This document shows, in pieces, positions 12,673 to 23,504 of a stretch of 64,000 bases of DNA (position 1 is its first letter; every line of letters begins with the position of its first letter). The position numbers and the translations under genes were made by a program. This DNA comes from Metridium senile (taxonomy: Eukaryota; Cnidaria; Anthozoa; Actiniaria; Metridiidae). The stretch lies in contig OX459109.1 of assembly GCA_949775045.1 (NCBI GenBank), positions 15,484,632 to 15,548,631 on the forward strand, read 5' to 3'. The notes under the pieces are model-generated. The model made no database searches and was not told the DNA's origin. It saw only the letters and a program-made list of their open reading frames with translations.

Positions 12673-12982
12673 GTTGAAAAACGTCGAGAAATACAGTTGT
12701 CCGGAAAGCACTCGTCTCTACATCGGAAGACTGTCGGAAAGTGTGTCGGATGATGGATGGATGATGATGCAAAAATTGAGTAAAATTTCTCATCACCAAA
12801 AAATTAAATAAGGAATTAATTTTAATCAATAAATTTTACTTCACATTATAAGAAAACTTTAAAAGATAAGTTTTTAGAGAGTAAAACTTGTTGTTTACGA
12901 CGTTGACGCAAAACAGACAATGGATTGAGCAATTGATACCCATGAGTCAACGCGCGTGTACCGGCATAATAGTATATATAAG
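12673..12982. promoter_or_regulatory. Bidirectional promoter, PYM1/KGD4
   Basis: A 310-base interval between divergent start codons. ATAGTATATATAAGATGG just upstream of the KGD4 ATG contains a TATA-like stretch, but it is too close to the ATG for a usual TATA position. Shared control is inferred from the arrangement. Confidence 0.5.
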
Positions 12983-14138
12983 ATGGCGTCCACGGCAGCA
13001 AGAGTTGTTGTTCGTCAACATAAACAGCTAATAAAATTCCCAAATCGAATAAAAATACACAGAAATCGTAAGTAAAAAGCTGCTTGATTTACCTGTCTTT
13101 GATATCCATTTATTATATTTTGAGTAGCTCCTTGAACATTAGCATTTTTTAACAATACATTTTGTACAGTATTACAATCGTGTTAATAGTTACATTTTCT
13201 TTGTATATTTGTACATATAGCTAACTCCCATAACAAAGGACCAGAACTATCACCAGCTATTGCAGCTATTACACAACAAGTGCCTATATTTAAACCACTG
13301 AATGCTCCATCAATCAAAGCTACAGCGCCCGTCAGTTCGGCCATCTACAATGATTTTCTAACACTACCTTCTCGATTTCAACGCAAGTTAATTCCTCAAG
13401 AAGAAATGGAATACATAGAGGTAAAAACTACAGAAATCTTATGGAAAATGAACACCAATTGATAAAGCTACGTATACTGTCAAATCCAACGTGTGAATAG
13501 TCCTCACAAAAAGTGTTGTTTAACGTGTACCTGGAAAAAAATCCATTTTTTTTTACAGCAATTTGCTTATAAGTCACACTTTACAAATAATCTTTGATCT
13601 TTGATACTGGTAAAGGCAGATTGTGAACACATAAATATGGATTCGCTCATTTGATTGGTCTTGCTAATTACTACTTGGTGCATAATAAACCAATAAACTT
13701 ACAGAGAAAACTGTTGCATGGCAACCAGAAAATTGTGAATTTCAATTTGTTTTAGGTATCTCCAATCCATTACTGTAGTTTTCGTCTTCCTGAGAACTCA
13801 AACATTCCAACAGCTAGTTGTGAATGTGAAGTACGTTTTTTGGCTGCTGCTTATTATAACTAGACACCATTTAAGTTTTTGATTGACGGCAACCAAAAAG
13901 TAATTCACAACTAACCGTTGGAATGTCAAGTTTTCAGAAAGACCAAAACCGCAGAGCTTTTACATTTACTTGTAAAGTCATTGGTTAATCTGGTATAAGC
14001 TCCTCCTCCAAACAGATTGACGGATCAGAAAAAATGACTTCCCAATTTGCAACAATAGTTTTCGCTGTAATTATCATTTGTCTTGGTTATTAATGTGATG
14101 TTGTTGTTTTTTTTTTCCAGAGAGGAGGTCCAGAGTAA
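12983..14138 (+). CDS. KGD4: 2-oxoglutarate dehydrogenase complex component 4 (formerly MRPS36)
   Basis: Small mitochondrial adaptor that tethers the E3 subunit to the E2 core of the 2-oxoglutarate dehydrogenase complex. Exons 12983-13067, 13221-13420 and 14121-14138 total 303 bases, giving 100 residues (the human protein is 103). Recognisable blocks: an N-terminal QHKQLIKFPNR motif like the animal LIRFPDR block, and a C-terminal LPSRFQRKLIPQEEMEYIE that continues across the last junction into RGGPE and stop. The last coding exon is only 18 bases, after a strong polypyrimidine acceptor (TTTTTTTTTTCCAG), and would be missed by ORF scans. The second intron holds a foldback element at 13773-13954. 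Divergent from PYM1. Confidence 0.92.
13773..13954. mobile_element. Foldback MITE in KGD4 intron 2
   Basis: Imperfect inverted arms of about 50 bases: CTGTAGTTTTCGTCTTCCTG on the left, reverse complement of AGAAAGACCAAAACCGCAG on the right. The inner arms read TTCCAACAGCTAGTTGTGAA and TTCACAACTAACCGTTGGAA. Non-coding. Confidence 0.65.
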
Positions 14139-14688
14139 CAACAGCAAAATCATTTTTTTTACAACAACAACATGGATATGTGAATTTGGTTTATAAAAGA
14201 GGGAAGTGATTATATTGCCCATTGGTATGGAACAACAGTTTTATGTTGTTGATGAAAATGGGCTGTACATGTTGTATTTTTAACAGCATGTATTGTTTTA
14301 TCATGGTCTGTTGTTTATTGACAAACATTGCTGGATCCTATTTTCCGCTCTCTTTGAATTCACAGAACAGTGAAGTGTTCATTTTAACAATAGAAATTGT
14401 TATTTTAGCAACAGTACTGCCTGGTATTATTTCCCTGCTGACATCAGTACTATCTTCTGGTAACAATTCTACCAAAAAGGGTCGTCTGTCTTCAGAGGGA
14501 TATTTCAATAATAATTGTGAAATAATTATCAAGAAGTTGACTTGTTATGAGTCTTATTTGCTTCCAATATTTGTGGAAAGAATATTTATGAATTAAAACC
14601 ATTTTTAGTAAAATCTTTTTGTGTTGACTTATTAGCTAAGAGTGAGAATGGTAGAACAGATAAGTATTGAGTTCTTTACTGTGCAGCG
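14139..14688. other. KGD4 3' flank, no gene seen
   Basis: A 124-codon plus-strand frame at 14222-14596 with hydrophobic segments has no splice or family support and is not called. The 3' UTR of KGD4 probably occupies the first part. Confidence 0.45.
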
Positions 14689-15344
14689 TTAAGCGGAGGC
14701 CAAACGGCTATGATAGTTGAAGGCGTCTCAACTATCATCCATTAGTATAAATACAAAGGTGATTATACAAAATCGCGCGCTCTGATTGGTTTGCTATCTC
14801 GGATTATCAGTCGATAATCACCTTTTGGGACAAAATGGCTGCCAGTAGTTGTTTTGTCACTGTTAGCGAAGATGAAATTGAAAACTTTAAAGAAAAAATC
14901 GACAAAAGAAGCTACTAAGTTTGGTGTCAAGCTATTTAAAGGTATCATAGTAAATTTTCACGTTGTTTTTTTGTCATTATGCGAGACAATGTTTACAATT
15001 TTTACGCGTAACGGTCGCGCTTTTAAAAAATAAAATATTTTCACTTTCAATGCTGTTTCCTTCTTTCTTTTTTGAAATAATCACCTTTGTATTTATACTA
15101 AAACGATTATTCACCTCAGGCGAAGTGATTATCGGTGAATATTTACCTCGCAGCTCGAAGACTCACCGCTCGGTAAATATTCACCGATAATCACTTCGCC
15201 TTCGGCGAATAATTGTTAAATATCATCAACTATCCTGTACGCGCAACAAAACGGCAAAAACTATCATCGACTATCATGTGAAATTTGAACATGTTCAAAC
15301 TCTGATAGTCCATGATGGTTGGTGGTCAAACGTACATGATAGCG
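14689..15344. mobile_element. MITE family A, copy 1, interrupted by another element
   Basis: Begins TTAAGCGGAGGCCAAACGGC and contains several ACTATCAT blocks and GTACGCGC. It matches the copy at 40980-41376 in order, but its right end is truncated or diverged. It is split by an insertion at 14740-15221 flanked by a 6-base direct repeat ATCATC (14734-14739 and 15222-15227). Copy 2 has one uninterrupted ATCATC at that point, a related empty site. Confidence 0.7.
14740..15221. mobile_element. Inserted foldback element with captured exon-like segment
   Basis: Inverted arms TAGTATAAATACAAAGGTGA (14744) and its near-exact complement ending near 15101. A second hairpin follows (GGCGAAGTGATTATCGGTGA / reverse, 15118-15200). 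Between the first arms, on the plus strand, ATGGCTGCC opens a 27-codon frame (MAASSCFVTVSEDEIENFKE...) ending at a TAA. A related frame sits in the element at 17323. The flanking ATCATC duplication supports transposition. Confidence 0.65.
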
Positions 15345-15491
15345 AGGGAGAGACTGCCCTGTGACAAAAGATATTTTAGGTGTGGAAGAGACCTGGGTTT
15401 AGCAAAGTTAATAGAATGAGATGTTGACTGTTCTATCTTTTTGTTAACTCGTTCAACTGTGACCATATTCTGGGTGGTAAAGGCCAGGGGG

Positions 15492-15797
15492 AACACCCTT
15501 TCTTCAAGTGGTAGGGGTGATCGGCATATCTTTTAGGGTTAAAAATATTTCCTGTGCATACCTTATAGGGTTCTGGCTCAAAAATCAGTTACATAACATG
15601 ATTCTGTACCTGTAAGGGTCATTTTTACTCTGCTTTGTTGCTAAAAGTAAGCTTGACCGGCAAGAACATCGCACATCTGTACCTTTAAGGGGTTGAAATC
15701 AACAAGGATTTAACAATTATTTTTATCTGTGCGTACCTTTTGGGGGTCATTTTCAAAATCTCCACTAATCACGCCTACCACTTGGACAAAGGGTAAA
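15492..15797. mobile_element. MITE-like element
   Basis: Inverted termini: ACACCCTTTCTTCAAGTGGT on the left and, at the right, the complement of ACCACTTGGACAAAGGGT. The interior has four variants of ACCTTTAAGGGGT-like sequence (CCTTATAGGGTT, CCTGTAAGGGTC, CCTTTAAGGGGT, CCTTTTGGGGGT). Non-coding. Confidence 0.6.
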
Positions 15798-16172
15798 CGG
15801 GTGTATGTATCATGTTTCACAGAAAAATAAATTGGCTATTTCAAGTTTCATGAAAAATAGAAATGGTAATATGACCATTTCACATTTCATGAAAAAATTA
15901 AATTGTCAAATCATGTTTCTCAAAAATAACCCTTTACAATTCTGAGTATTATTTACATGAACACAAACTAGTACAACTTCAATAACAAAAAACGTTAAAA
16001 TATATTATTCATATTTATTATAAAATAAATCTGACATTGATAAATGTGATAGTTTAAGCGTAATCTAGATATTCTTTCCCTCAACCATGTATGTGTCCAC
16101 TTCTTTTAGTGTGAATTTGTGATACTTTGTGATATATATAAAATAAATTCGCTCAAAAGGCCTTGTGCAACA

Positions 16173-16489
16173 TGTGACATCAAAATGAACATCAGAAATG
16201 AAAACAGCACCTCAACATTAAGAAGGCGAAATCTCAGCTCATAAAATGTAACACAAGTGAAATGCCATTAAATTTAAAATTCAATATTTTATAAGGATTT
16301 CTATGGAAAATAAGCTCTGGATCTGGATCAAGCTTTGACATCCCAAGCATATTTTTCATACAAATCCTTATAAAATATTTAATTTTATATTTAATGTCAT
16401 TTCTCCTATACTCAAAATTATGAGCTAAAACTTTGCTTTCTTACTAATATGGAGGTGCTCTTTTCATTTCTGATGTTCAATATGTCACA
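16173..16489. mobile_element. MITE-like element with long inverted termini
   Basis: The left end TGTGACATCAAAATGAACAT and the reverse-complemented right end TGTGACATATTGAACATCAG match over about 30 bases. Inner arms (CTTATAAAATATT and reverse) also pair. No coding capacity. Confidence 0.65.
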
Positions 16490-17028
16490 GCTGCTCGATT
16501 TAAAAGGGGTAGGGTCACTTGACACGGTAGGGTTGTGTGTTACAAAAGGCCTGTTAACTTTAAACACTTCTTGACAGTCAATAGTTTGGGATTCCTGTGG
16601 TTTATACTCTTTACCAATCCCCTTGAGTTACTATGCAGATACACAGAAATCCCAAACAAAAATCACATCAAGTCTTGTATCCATTACAAATATAGACAGA
16701 GTAAAGACACTAGAGTGCAAACAGTTTATCTGTTAAATACAAGTTACTATATAGTAGAAACTAGTTGTGGTCTTTGAGTACAGCGTGTAAATAGCTGTGT
16801 ACTGTTTGCAATGTATTCCTGTAAAATAAACCAAGTGTGATGGACAAACAGAAAGACCCCCCACCCCAAAAATAGTCTACCAATAATATGTGTATGGCTG
16901 ATTGTTTTTCATAAACCTGAAAGACGTTGCATTTCTTCGGTTTAAATCTAGCTCTTGCACTCACTTGTTTCAAATGTCATTAAACACTACATATGTTTTG
17001 CCTTCACTCTTAAACATGAACAATAATT

Positions 17029-20000
17029 TTAAAATACTATAGAGTTTGTAGTTCTTGATAAAGATACTGATGATGCTTGTACAGGGTTTGTTGCTAATAA
17101 TTTGACAGGGAAATCCCACGTCATAATCTCTGTTTCTATGTCACTGGGGCCCTGCCATGTGGCTGTATCTAGTGGTGGATAAGTGGATTGAAGTGGACTA
17201 GCTCCTGCAGGGAGGGATCCACGCACAAGAACAAACTCAAAATGAAGTCTCCACTTTAAACAAACTGGAAGAAAACAACGAACAGTTAACAATGTGGTAC
17301 CGGTACCATCAATATTCATATATAGAGGATATTACACGGTGGCGCGAAGATATGAATTTTATTTTCGAGTGGTGAAAACAATATTTTACGAGTGAGCGCA
17401 GCGAACGAGTAAAATGTTGTTTTTACCACTCGAAAATAAAATTCATATCTTCAAGCCACCGTGTAATGTTCTTTTTATTATATGGACAAATATTCGAAGG
17501 TCGTATTCTGTTTTCTTCATTGTGTTTTGGTTCTCATTTTCTTTTGAAAATTTAGCCAAGTCTTCCTCTGAGACTTCTACAAATCGAGCCGCCATGTTTA
17601 ATTCAGCGAACAAGCGACGAGAAATGGGCGGGAAAGTTGTTTTGATTTGACGCGTACGTACATCCGGGACTTTTTGGTACATAACTTTTCATATCTTCAC
17701 TAGTGAAAATATGGAAAATACGAGTGTTTTAGTTTCTGGTAAAACACTACTATCCATATAATAAATGGGTATATCCACCAGATAAAAGCTTCATTTTACA
17801 TAATAATGTTATGCAAAGAAAATATGCAAACATTGAAATAATTTGGAGAGTCATTGAAGGAAAATACATATTTTTTTATACATTTATATAATACATAAAA
17901 CCCTACATCTTACTGTATATTCGCTTTGTTCAAATACACATTATAGTCTAGTTTGTGTATTCAGCTGGAGTAGAAGGAAATACTTACCTAAATCTGATAC
18001 AAATTCAGGGGTTGCTGTGATAGGTACGGCTAGTACTATATGTGTTTTTTTGGTGTGAAGACAGTGCTCTTGAAATGAACAATGAGACATGTGTGTAATG
18101 CCTGCTGATTTACTATTGGGTGGTCGACATTCTTCTGGGATGTGCTCCTCACTCTGTAGAGTTACTGTAAACTGTTGGAGTCAAGAAAAGCATTGAATCA
18201 ACAACAAGCGGGCCTCATCAATATCAAAATGTTGACTATAGCAAACGATATAGATATGAAAATAACATGGTAAAATTTTTTATAGACAATAACATAAATA
18301 ATGAAATAAGAAAATTTGATTTTACTTTCTTCCTTAGCATCTATTTTGAGTAAACAACAACTCTATGCTAACTCATTTTTTGTTTGATATCTTATTTATT
18401 TTTAAACTGTAGGCAATAAAATGAATAAAATAAAAAAAAATGTTAATTTTACTGAATCATAAAATACCTTTGTCACATTAAAAAGGACTAAAGCTCAAAA
18501 GCGTCAGCAAAGTTATTAAAATCAAACCATACACCTATTGTGTTTTAAATAGCTTACCTTCAAACAAGGAGTAAGACTATCTGTGAAATCAAATGATCCA
18601 ACTATTTCTTCTCCTATTCTGTATGCTGATTTGAAAAGACAAAACTTCCCTACATGTCCCCTATTACTTACTATATTGTACACATCTGTTGAAGACAAAA
18701 CAGTCAGACGTAAACATGATAAAACAGTCAGACATATAAACATGATAACAAAACCATCAGCTATTTTAACATGATGAACAACAGGACATTTACAGTAGCA
18801 CTATATGAGGGGCAAAACGAACGCACTCATCGATGATGATACAACCATCAGACACCAACAGATGGCAAAATAGTCAGACATTTCAATGTGATGACAAAAT
18901 AGTCAAGCTAACATCATGACACAACCATCAGATATGTAAACATGACGACAAAACAGTCAGGTATGTAAACATGAAGAGCAAACAGTGAAAATCAACAAAG
19001 ACTACACATTAACATCAAAAAACTGTCAAATAATTACTGACAATGGCCTTTGAAGTTTCACAGGAAATGGGAAAGACAGAAAAGAAGAAAGATAAAGAAT
19101 TGTGAATAAACTATTTTTATGTGATCAAAAAACATATTGTTTCCACCTTCCCCTATACAAAGATTTCAGTTGCAATCTACTGAAATTGTTGTACTGTCAG
19201 CACAGAGTAACATCAAACACGTTTGGGGTTACAGTGAAATTAACAAAATTATAAAAATGTTGAATTTGCAGCCAGGATTCACATTAAAGAACAAATTGGT
19301 TTGACTCTGGCCTGATTTTGGTTAAATTTATTCACTCCCCAGACATTTCGATCAATACTTAGACCTTCATCAGTGATCGTTACAACTGATCATTTCCTGA
19401 ATTGTCATCAAGTTCAGAGTGCCATGCCTCTAGAAATAATCTCTTGTGCCAGTTTCCTTCCCTATATACAATTTTAATAGCATCAAATTTAAACTTGTGG
19501 CCTTTGTTGTTTGCATGATCATATTGCTATACCTAAAATATATAAAATCATTGTAAATTCTAGAACAGCACGTGCTTAAACAATATTCAAACCTGCACGT
19601 GATACATTATAACGAATCACTCAGTTGTAACGATCACTGATGAAGGTCTAAGTATAGATTGAAACGTCTGAATTAATTTAACCAAAATCAGGCCAGAGTC
19701 AAACCAATTTGTATTTTAACAAAATTATGTTGGAAAGAAATTAAGGGATCCATGCTAATGCACATTCTATGTTAAAAGTGTCTCAAAGTGCTTTTTGGGA
19801 GAGACCGATGGACTGTAGTGACAACAACAACAATTATTGTACAACAATCATACTTACGAGAGTTTCTTTTAGATGTGACAGATGTTAAAAAGTCAATTGC
19901 AACATCTAACAGAGGAGTAGTCTCTGCTTTGCTTTGTATGAATGGATTTAATGGCTGTTCTCGTAAACTGAACATATTTTCAATTTCTTGCAATCCTGAT

Positions 20001-21746
20001 TAAAAAAATTAAAGAAAAACCAACATAAAAAGTCAATATTATGTCTACTGGATGAAACCACCTCTAAGAATACTTCTATTGTATCATTGTATGTTACAAC
20101 AAACTACGATATTTGCCCTTATCATTACAGCACAACATTTAATGTATTCGCATACTTTTATGCACAGGAGTTTGTACTTTAAACAGACACATTTGATGTG
20201 AAGTTGTCTGATTTTACCGAATAAGGCATGTAAAAACTTTTTTTACAGCATAAAGTCTATGCATAGAAGTATGTGGATATATTAAAAGTGGTCATACTTT
20301 TGCGTGTTGAGCTGTAAAGTATATAGTTAATTGTCATGATAGAAAGGAAATCTGGAACTATGTTGTATACACAACTAAACACGTTAGGAATAATCTAATA
20401 GAGGAGATTTTGTATGACTATGAATAGCTCATGGCACAAACACATTCAAGGCATGACAAGGCACAATCAAAATTCTAGAAATCTCAGTCGCGGAAAGGCA
20501 TGAACGCACACTGCAATAAACTTTTCACAGTCATACAAAATCTACATAATACATGTAACTATCTTGATAATAACTACCTTGAACAACAAGTATTCTTATT
20601 GGTAGACGAAGTAATTTAATTTGTGAGTGTACACGGCTTGTACCAATTGATATTTTGTATGAGTACTTTACTGCATGTCCTTTGTATGATGGTGGTCCAC
20701 TTGCTGGGATTTTCTCACTGTACAAAACTAATACAAAACAATATATAATATCATTAACACCACAAAATACATAATTCTGAAAGAAATAATAGTTGTTAAT
20801 AATAGTTTTTTGTCTTTGCTTTCAGAATACAGTTTTTATTAAACAGCTGCTTTTAAGTCAAGAAGAGTTTTCCATTTTCATAAGTAAACAATACAAATCA
20901 ATCAAACTTTTATTCATTGATCAGATGATCAAATAACCAACTGCAGTCTACCTTGATCTTTTAATCAATTTTGAACATTTTATTGTTTATATGTCAATTA
21001 TTACAAAATAGGATTGAGACTGTTTGAGTTTGTTGTAAAATAAAACCACGTACATAAGTGTAAACATATCTCGACCTTGATCTGTAAAACAATCTTCATG
21101 AATCGTTTTATTTACACAAACCCGGCAATAGCAATACAACACGATCTTTGTTTACAATATTACCACCGTTATCTTTGTTATCTCAAAAATACTGAGACTA
21201 GGATAATTGTTTATGATTAAAAACAGCAAGTGATGGGAAGAATTTAATCAGTAAACAAGAAATAACTTACATGTTTTAGACTCGCCTGGGCCCAGCTGTA
21301 AGTCGCAAAATAGAATTTTCGGTTCAGTGGTGATCAGACAATGGCCCTGTTCACCTACGATCAAATGAAATAGAAGGCCGAATAAGACGAGCTCATTTTC
21401 CAATGTATATCTAAAATTTAGTATGAAAGAACTAACCTCTAGAAGGTGCAAAACTAGTTGTTGATTTATCGATGGGCGATAGGTCAGTTCCATCTGCAAC
21501 GTCCTTGCCCGGGATAACAACCCGTCCGCTAACCACTGAACATTGACAGTGAATTTGTACACTAGACCATGCAAGACGCTCTACGTGACCCACTATATCT
21601 CCTTGCTTAAGTTCCTTGTAATGGTTAGCTTTGCTAGGACTAGGACAGTCCTTGTTGTAGATGTTAGTGAAGGTGATCTCGCATTGTAATGTTTCACCGG
21701 CGAGGTAAACTGCACTTCGTGTCATGCGAGCTTTAATCTCGATCAT
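17029..21746 (-). CDS. RGP1: RGP1 homologue, RAB6A GEF complex partner 1
   Basis: Arrestin-fold partner of RIC1. The RIC1-RGP1 heterodimer activates Rab6 at the Golgi and supports endosome-to-Golgi retrograde traffic. Seven minus-strand coding exons: 21437-21746, 21271-21354, 20578-20727, 19858-19995, 18558-18685, 17988-18171 and 17029-17264. Phases agree and the total is 1230 bases (409 residues; human is 391). Landmarks in order: [91 protein letters not shown], an EEHIPEE...[12 protein letters not shown] region, and [11 protein letters not shown] near the end. The start is placed at the ATG matching the family start; an upstream in-frame extension lacks an ATG. Introns hold an inverted hammerhead-motif repeat (19285-19712) and a MITE (20405-20543). 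Identification is by family recognition. Confidence 0.95.
17323..17772. mobile_element. Foldback element carrying an exon-like ORF
   Basis: Strong inverted arms at 17328-17478 (ATGAATTTTATTTTCGAGTG and its complement, with CACGGTGG / CCACCGTG outside them). On the minus strand, ATG at about 17593 opens [16 protein letters not shown]...ENQNT...[11 protein letters not shown]. This resembles the N-terminal segment of the multicopy tyrosine-recombinase-like (DUF3504/Crypton-related) proteins of cnidarians and molluscs, from memory and not verified. A shorter copy of the right part lies at 38884-39066 (CATATCTTCACTAGTGAAAA is shared). Confidence 0.55.
19342..19373 (-). ncRNA. Hammerhead ribozyme-like motif, inverted copy
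   Basis: Minus strand reads CTGATGA, a stem GGTC...GATC, then GAAATGTC. It is the mirror copy of the motif at 19637-19668, with one change in the GAAACGTC block (C to T) that probably weakens it. Confidence 0.5.
19637..19668 (+). ncRNA. Hammerhead ribozyme-like motif
   Basis: CTGATGA (19637-19643), then GGTCTA-AGTA-TAGATT, which folds as a 6-bp stem with two G-U pairs, then GAAACGTC (19661-19668). The flanks TCA and TGA can form the base of stem I. This matches the minimal core of type I hammerheads with a very short helix III. Activity is not shown by sequence alone. Confidence 0.6.
20405..20543. mobile_element. MITE family B, copy 1
   Basis: Inverted ends AGATTTTGTATGACTATGAA and the complement of TTTTCACAGTCATACAAAATCT. 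The same family is at 52126-52262 with better-kept ends. It lies in the RGP1 intron between exons 3 and 4. Confidence 0.7.
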
Positions 21747-22902
21747 TTCATCAGAAACCCGTAAAACAAACCTCAATTCGTAGATTATTCATCCTTCTAT
21801 GCATAAAGATAGTGAATTATAAGATAGTGCTAGCAAACCGGATGGAATGGTATAAAGAATTCATGCTCAATCCACAACACTCCTTCACATCCGCCATCTT
21901 GAAATATTTAATAAAAAAAACCGCTGATTGGTAAAATGCTGGGCTCAATTTAGCAACAGGTAGCCCATGCAATCAATTAATAAGGATAAATAAAAGCCTA
22001 TTTTATTTGACTGACATTTTTATTTGTAGTTTTAGGAATAACAATCTATTGAAATGAAATTACCTTTGCTGCTTTTGCCAAGGTAATACTTTTATGAGGA
22101 CCTGTTTGTTGGTAAAAATGAAAATACAAAACATGAAGCCAACTTCTGACAATATGTTTAAGTTAATAAAAATGTGATAATATATATTTTTACATTCCGT
22201 CAATTCTTTAAGTCCATCCAATGATTACAAGTCATAAAAGTTAAACCTAATTATTAACAAAATTATGAAATAGCTCACTAACTGAGCTAAAACAAGAAAT
22301 ATAATAAAGTTGCAAATAAATATCACTGACAAACCATACTTTTCTTCACATTGAAAATTACTCACCGAATCATATAGATTGTATGCTTCATTATATAGAG
22401 TAAATACCATCTCATATCACTTTTATAGATTTTCAACATTTTTCTTGTAAACTGTTCTGGATCTACTGGGAACTTTGTTAACAAAATTGTCAAGAAATAA
22501 TTGTAAAAATAGTTTAAAATATCAGTTTAAAAAATCAGTGTAAAAAAACTGTTTAAAAAAATTTAAACATGTACTTTTTCAAAAACAAACATTTAAGAAT
22601 ATTAGAAAAAAAGATAAAGAACTCATTAACAAGATAGTTTTATTACAGCAAAAAGTGTGAGGAGCAAAATAATAAAAGAGAATTTGCTGTTGTAAAACCA
22701 ATATTAAATTTGGGGAAAAAAATAATGTAAAAAGAAACAAATATGTATTTCCATTTATTTGAAGCTTTTTTTTTAGCTTTTCACTGGTTTGAAAAAATAT
22801 TGACACTTATTTGTTTTAATGAAATCGAAAATAAAACGAGAAATAAAATAAGTGATCTTGCAAAAAGAAACTCAAGCTTGAGGTCCAAATCGGATCCAAA
22901 TG
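21747..22902. other. Intergenic, RGP1/H3.3 divergent interval
   Basis: Contains the RGP1 5' leader (CCATCTTGAAAT near 21895 is a typical leader) and about 1 kb of AT-rich sequence in which no gene was recognised. Confidence 0.5.

Positions 22903-23504
<602 letters not shown>

Larger units (their letters stand above)
19285..19712. mobile_element. Inverted-repeat element with two hammerhead-like motifs, Penelope-like
   Basis: Inverted ends TTGGTTTGACTCTGGCCTGA (left) and the complement of TCAGGCCAGAGTCAAACCAA (right). Each arm carries a hammerhead-type core in opposite orientation: minus strand 19342-19373 and plus strand 19637-19668, each with CTGATGA, a short stem and GAAA followed by CGTC or TGTC. 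Such motifs are known in the terminal repeats of Penelope-like retroelements. No reverse transcriptase is left. Located in the RGP1 intron between exons 4 and 5. Confidence 0.6.

Noticed and set aside
12673..12711. Upstream in-frame ATG of PYM1 (13 extra residues)
   Set aside because: The PYM family starts close to the WIAATQR block; the second ATG gives the expected length.
14222..14596. 124-codon frame with hydrophobic segments
   Set aside because: No family resemblance, no splice sites; it follows the KGD4 stop and is likely UTR or intergenic sequence.
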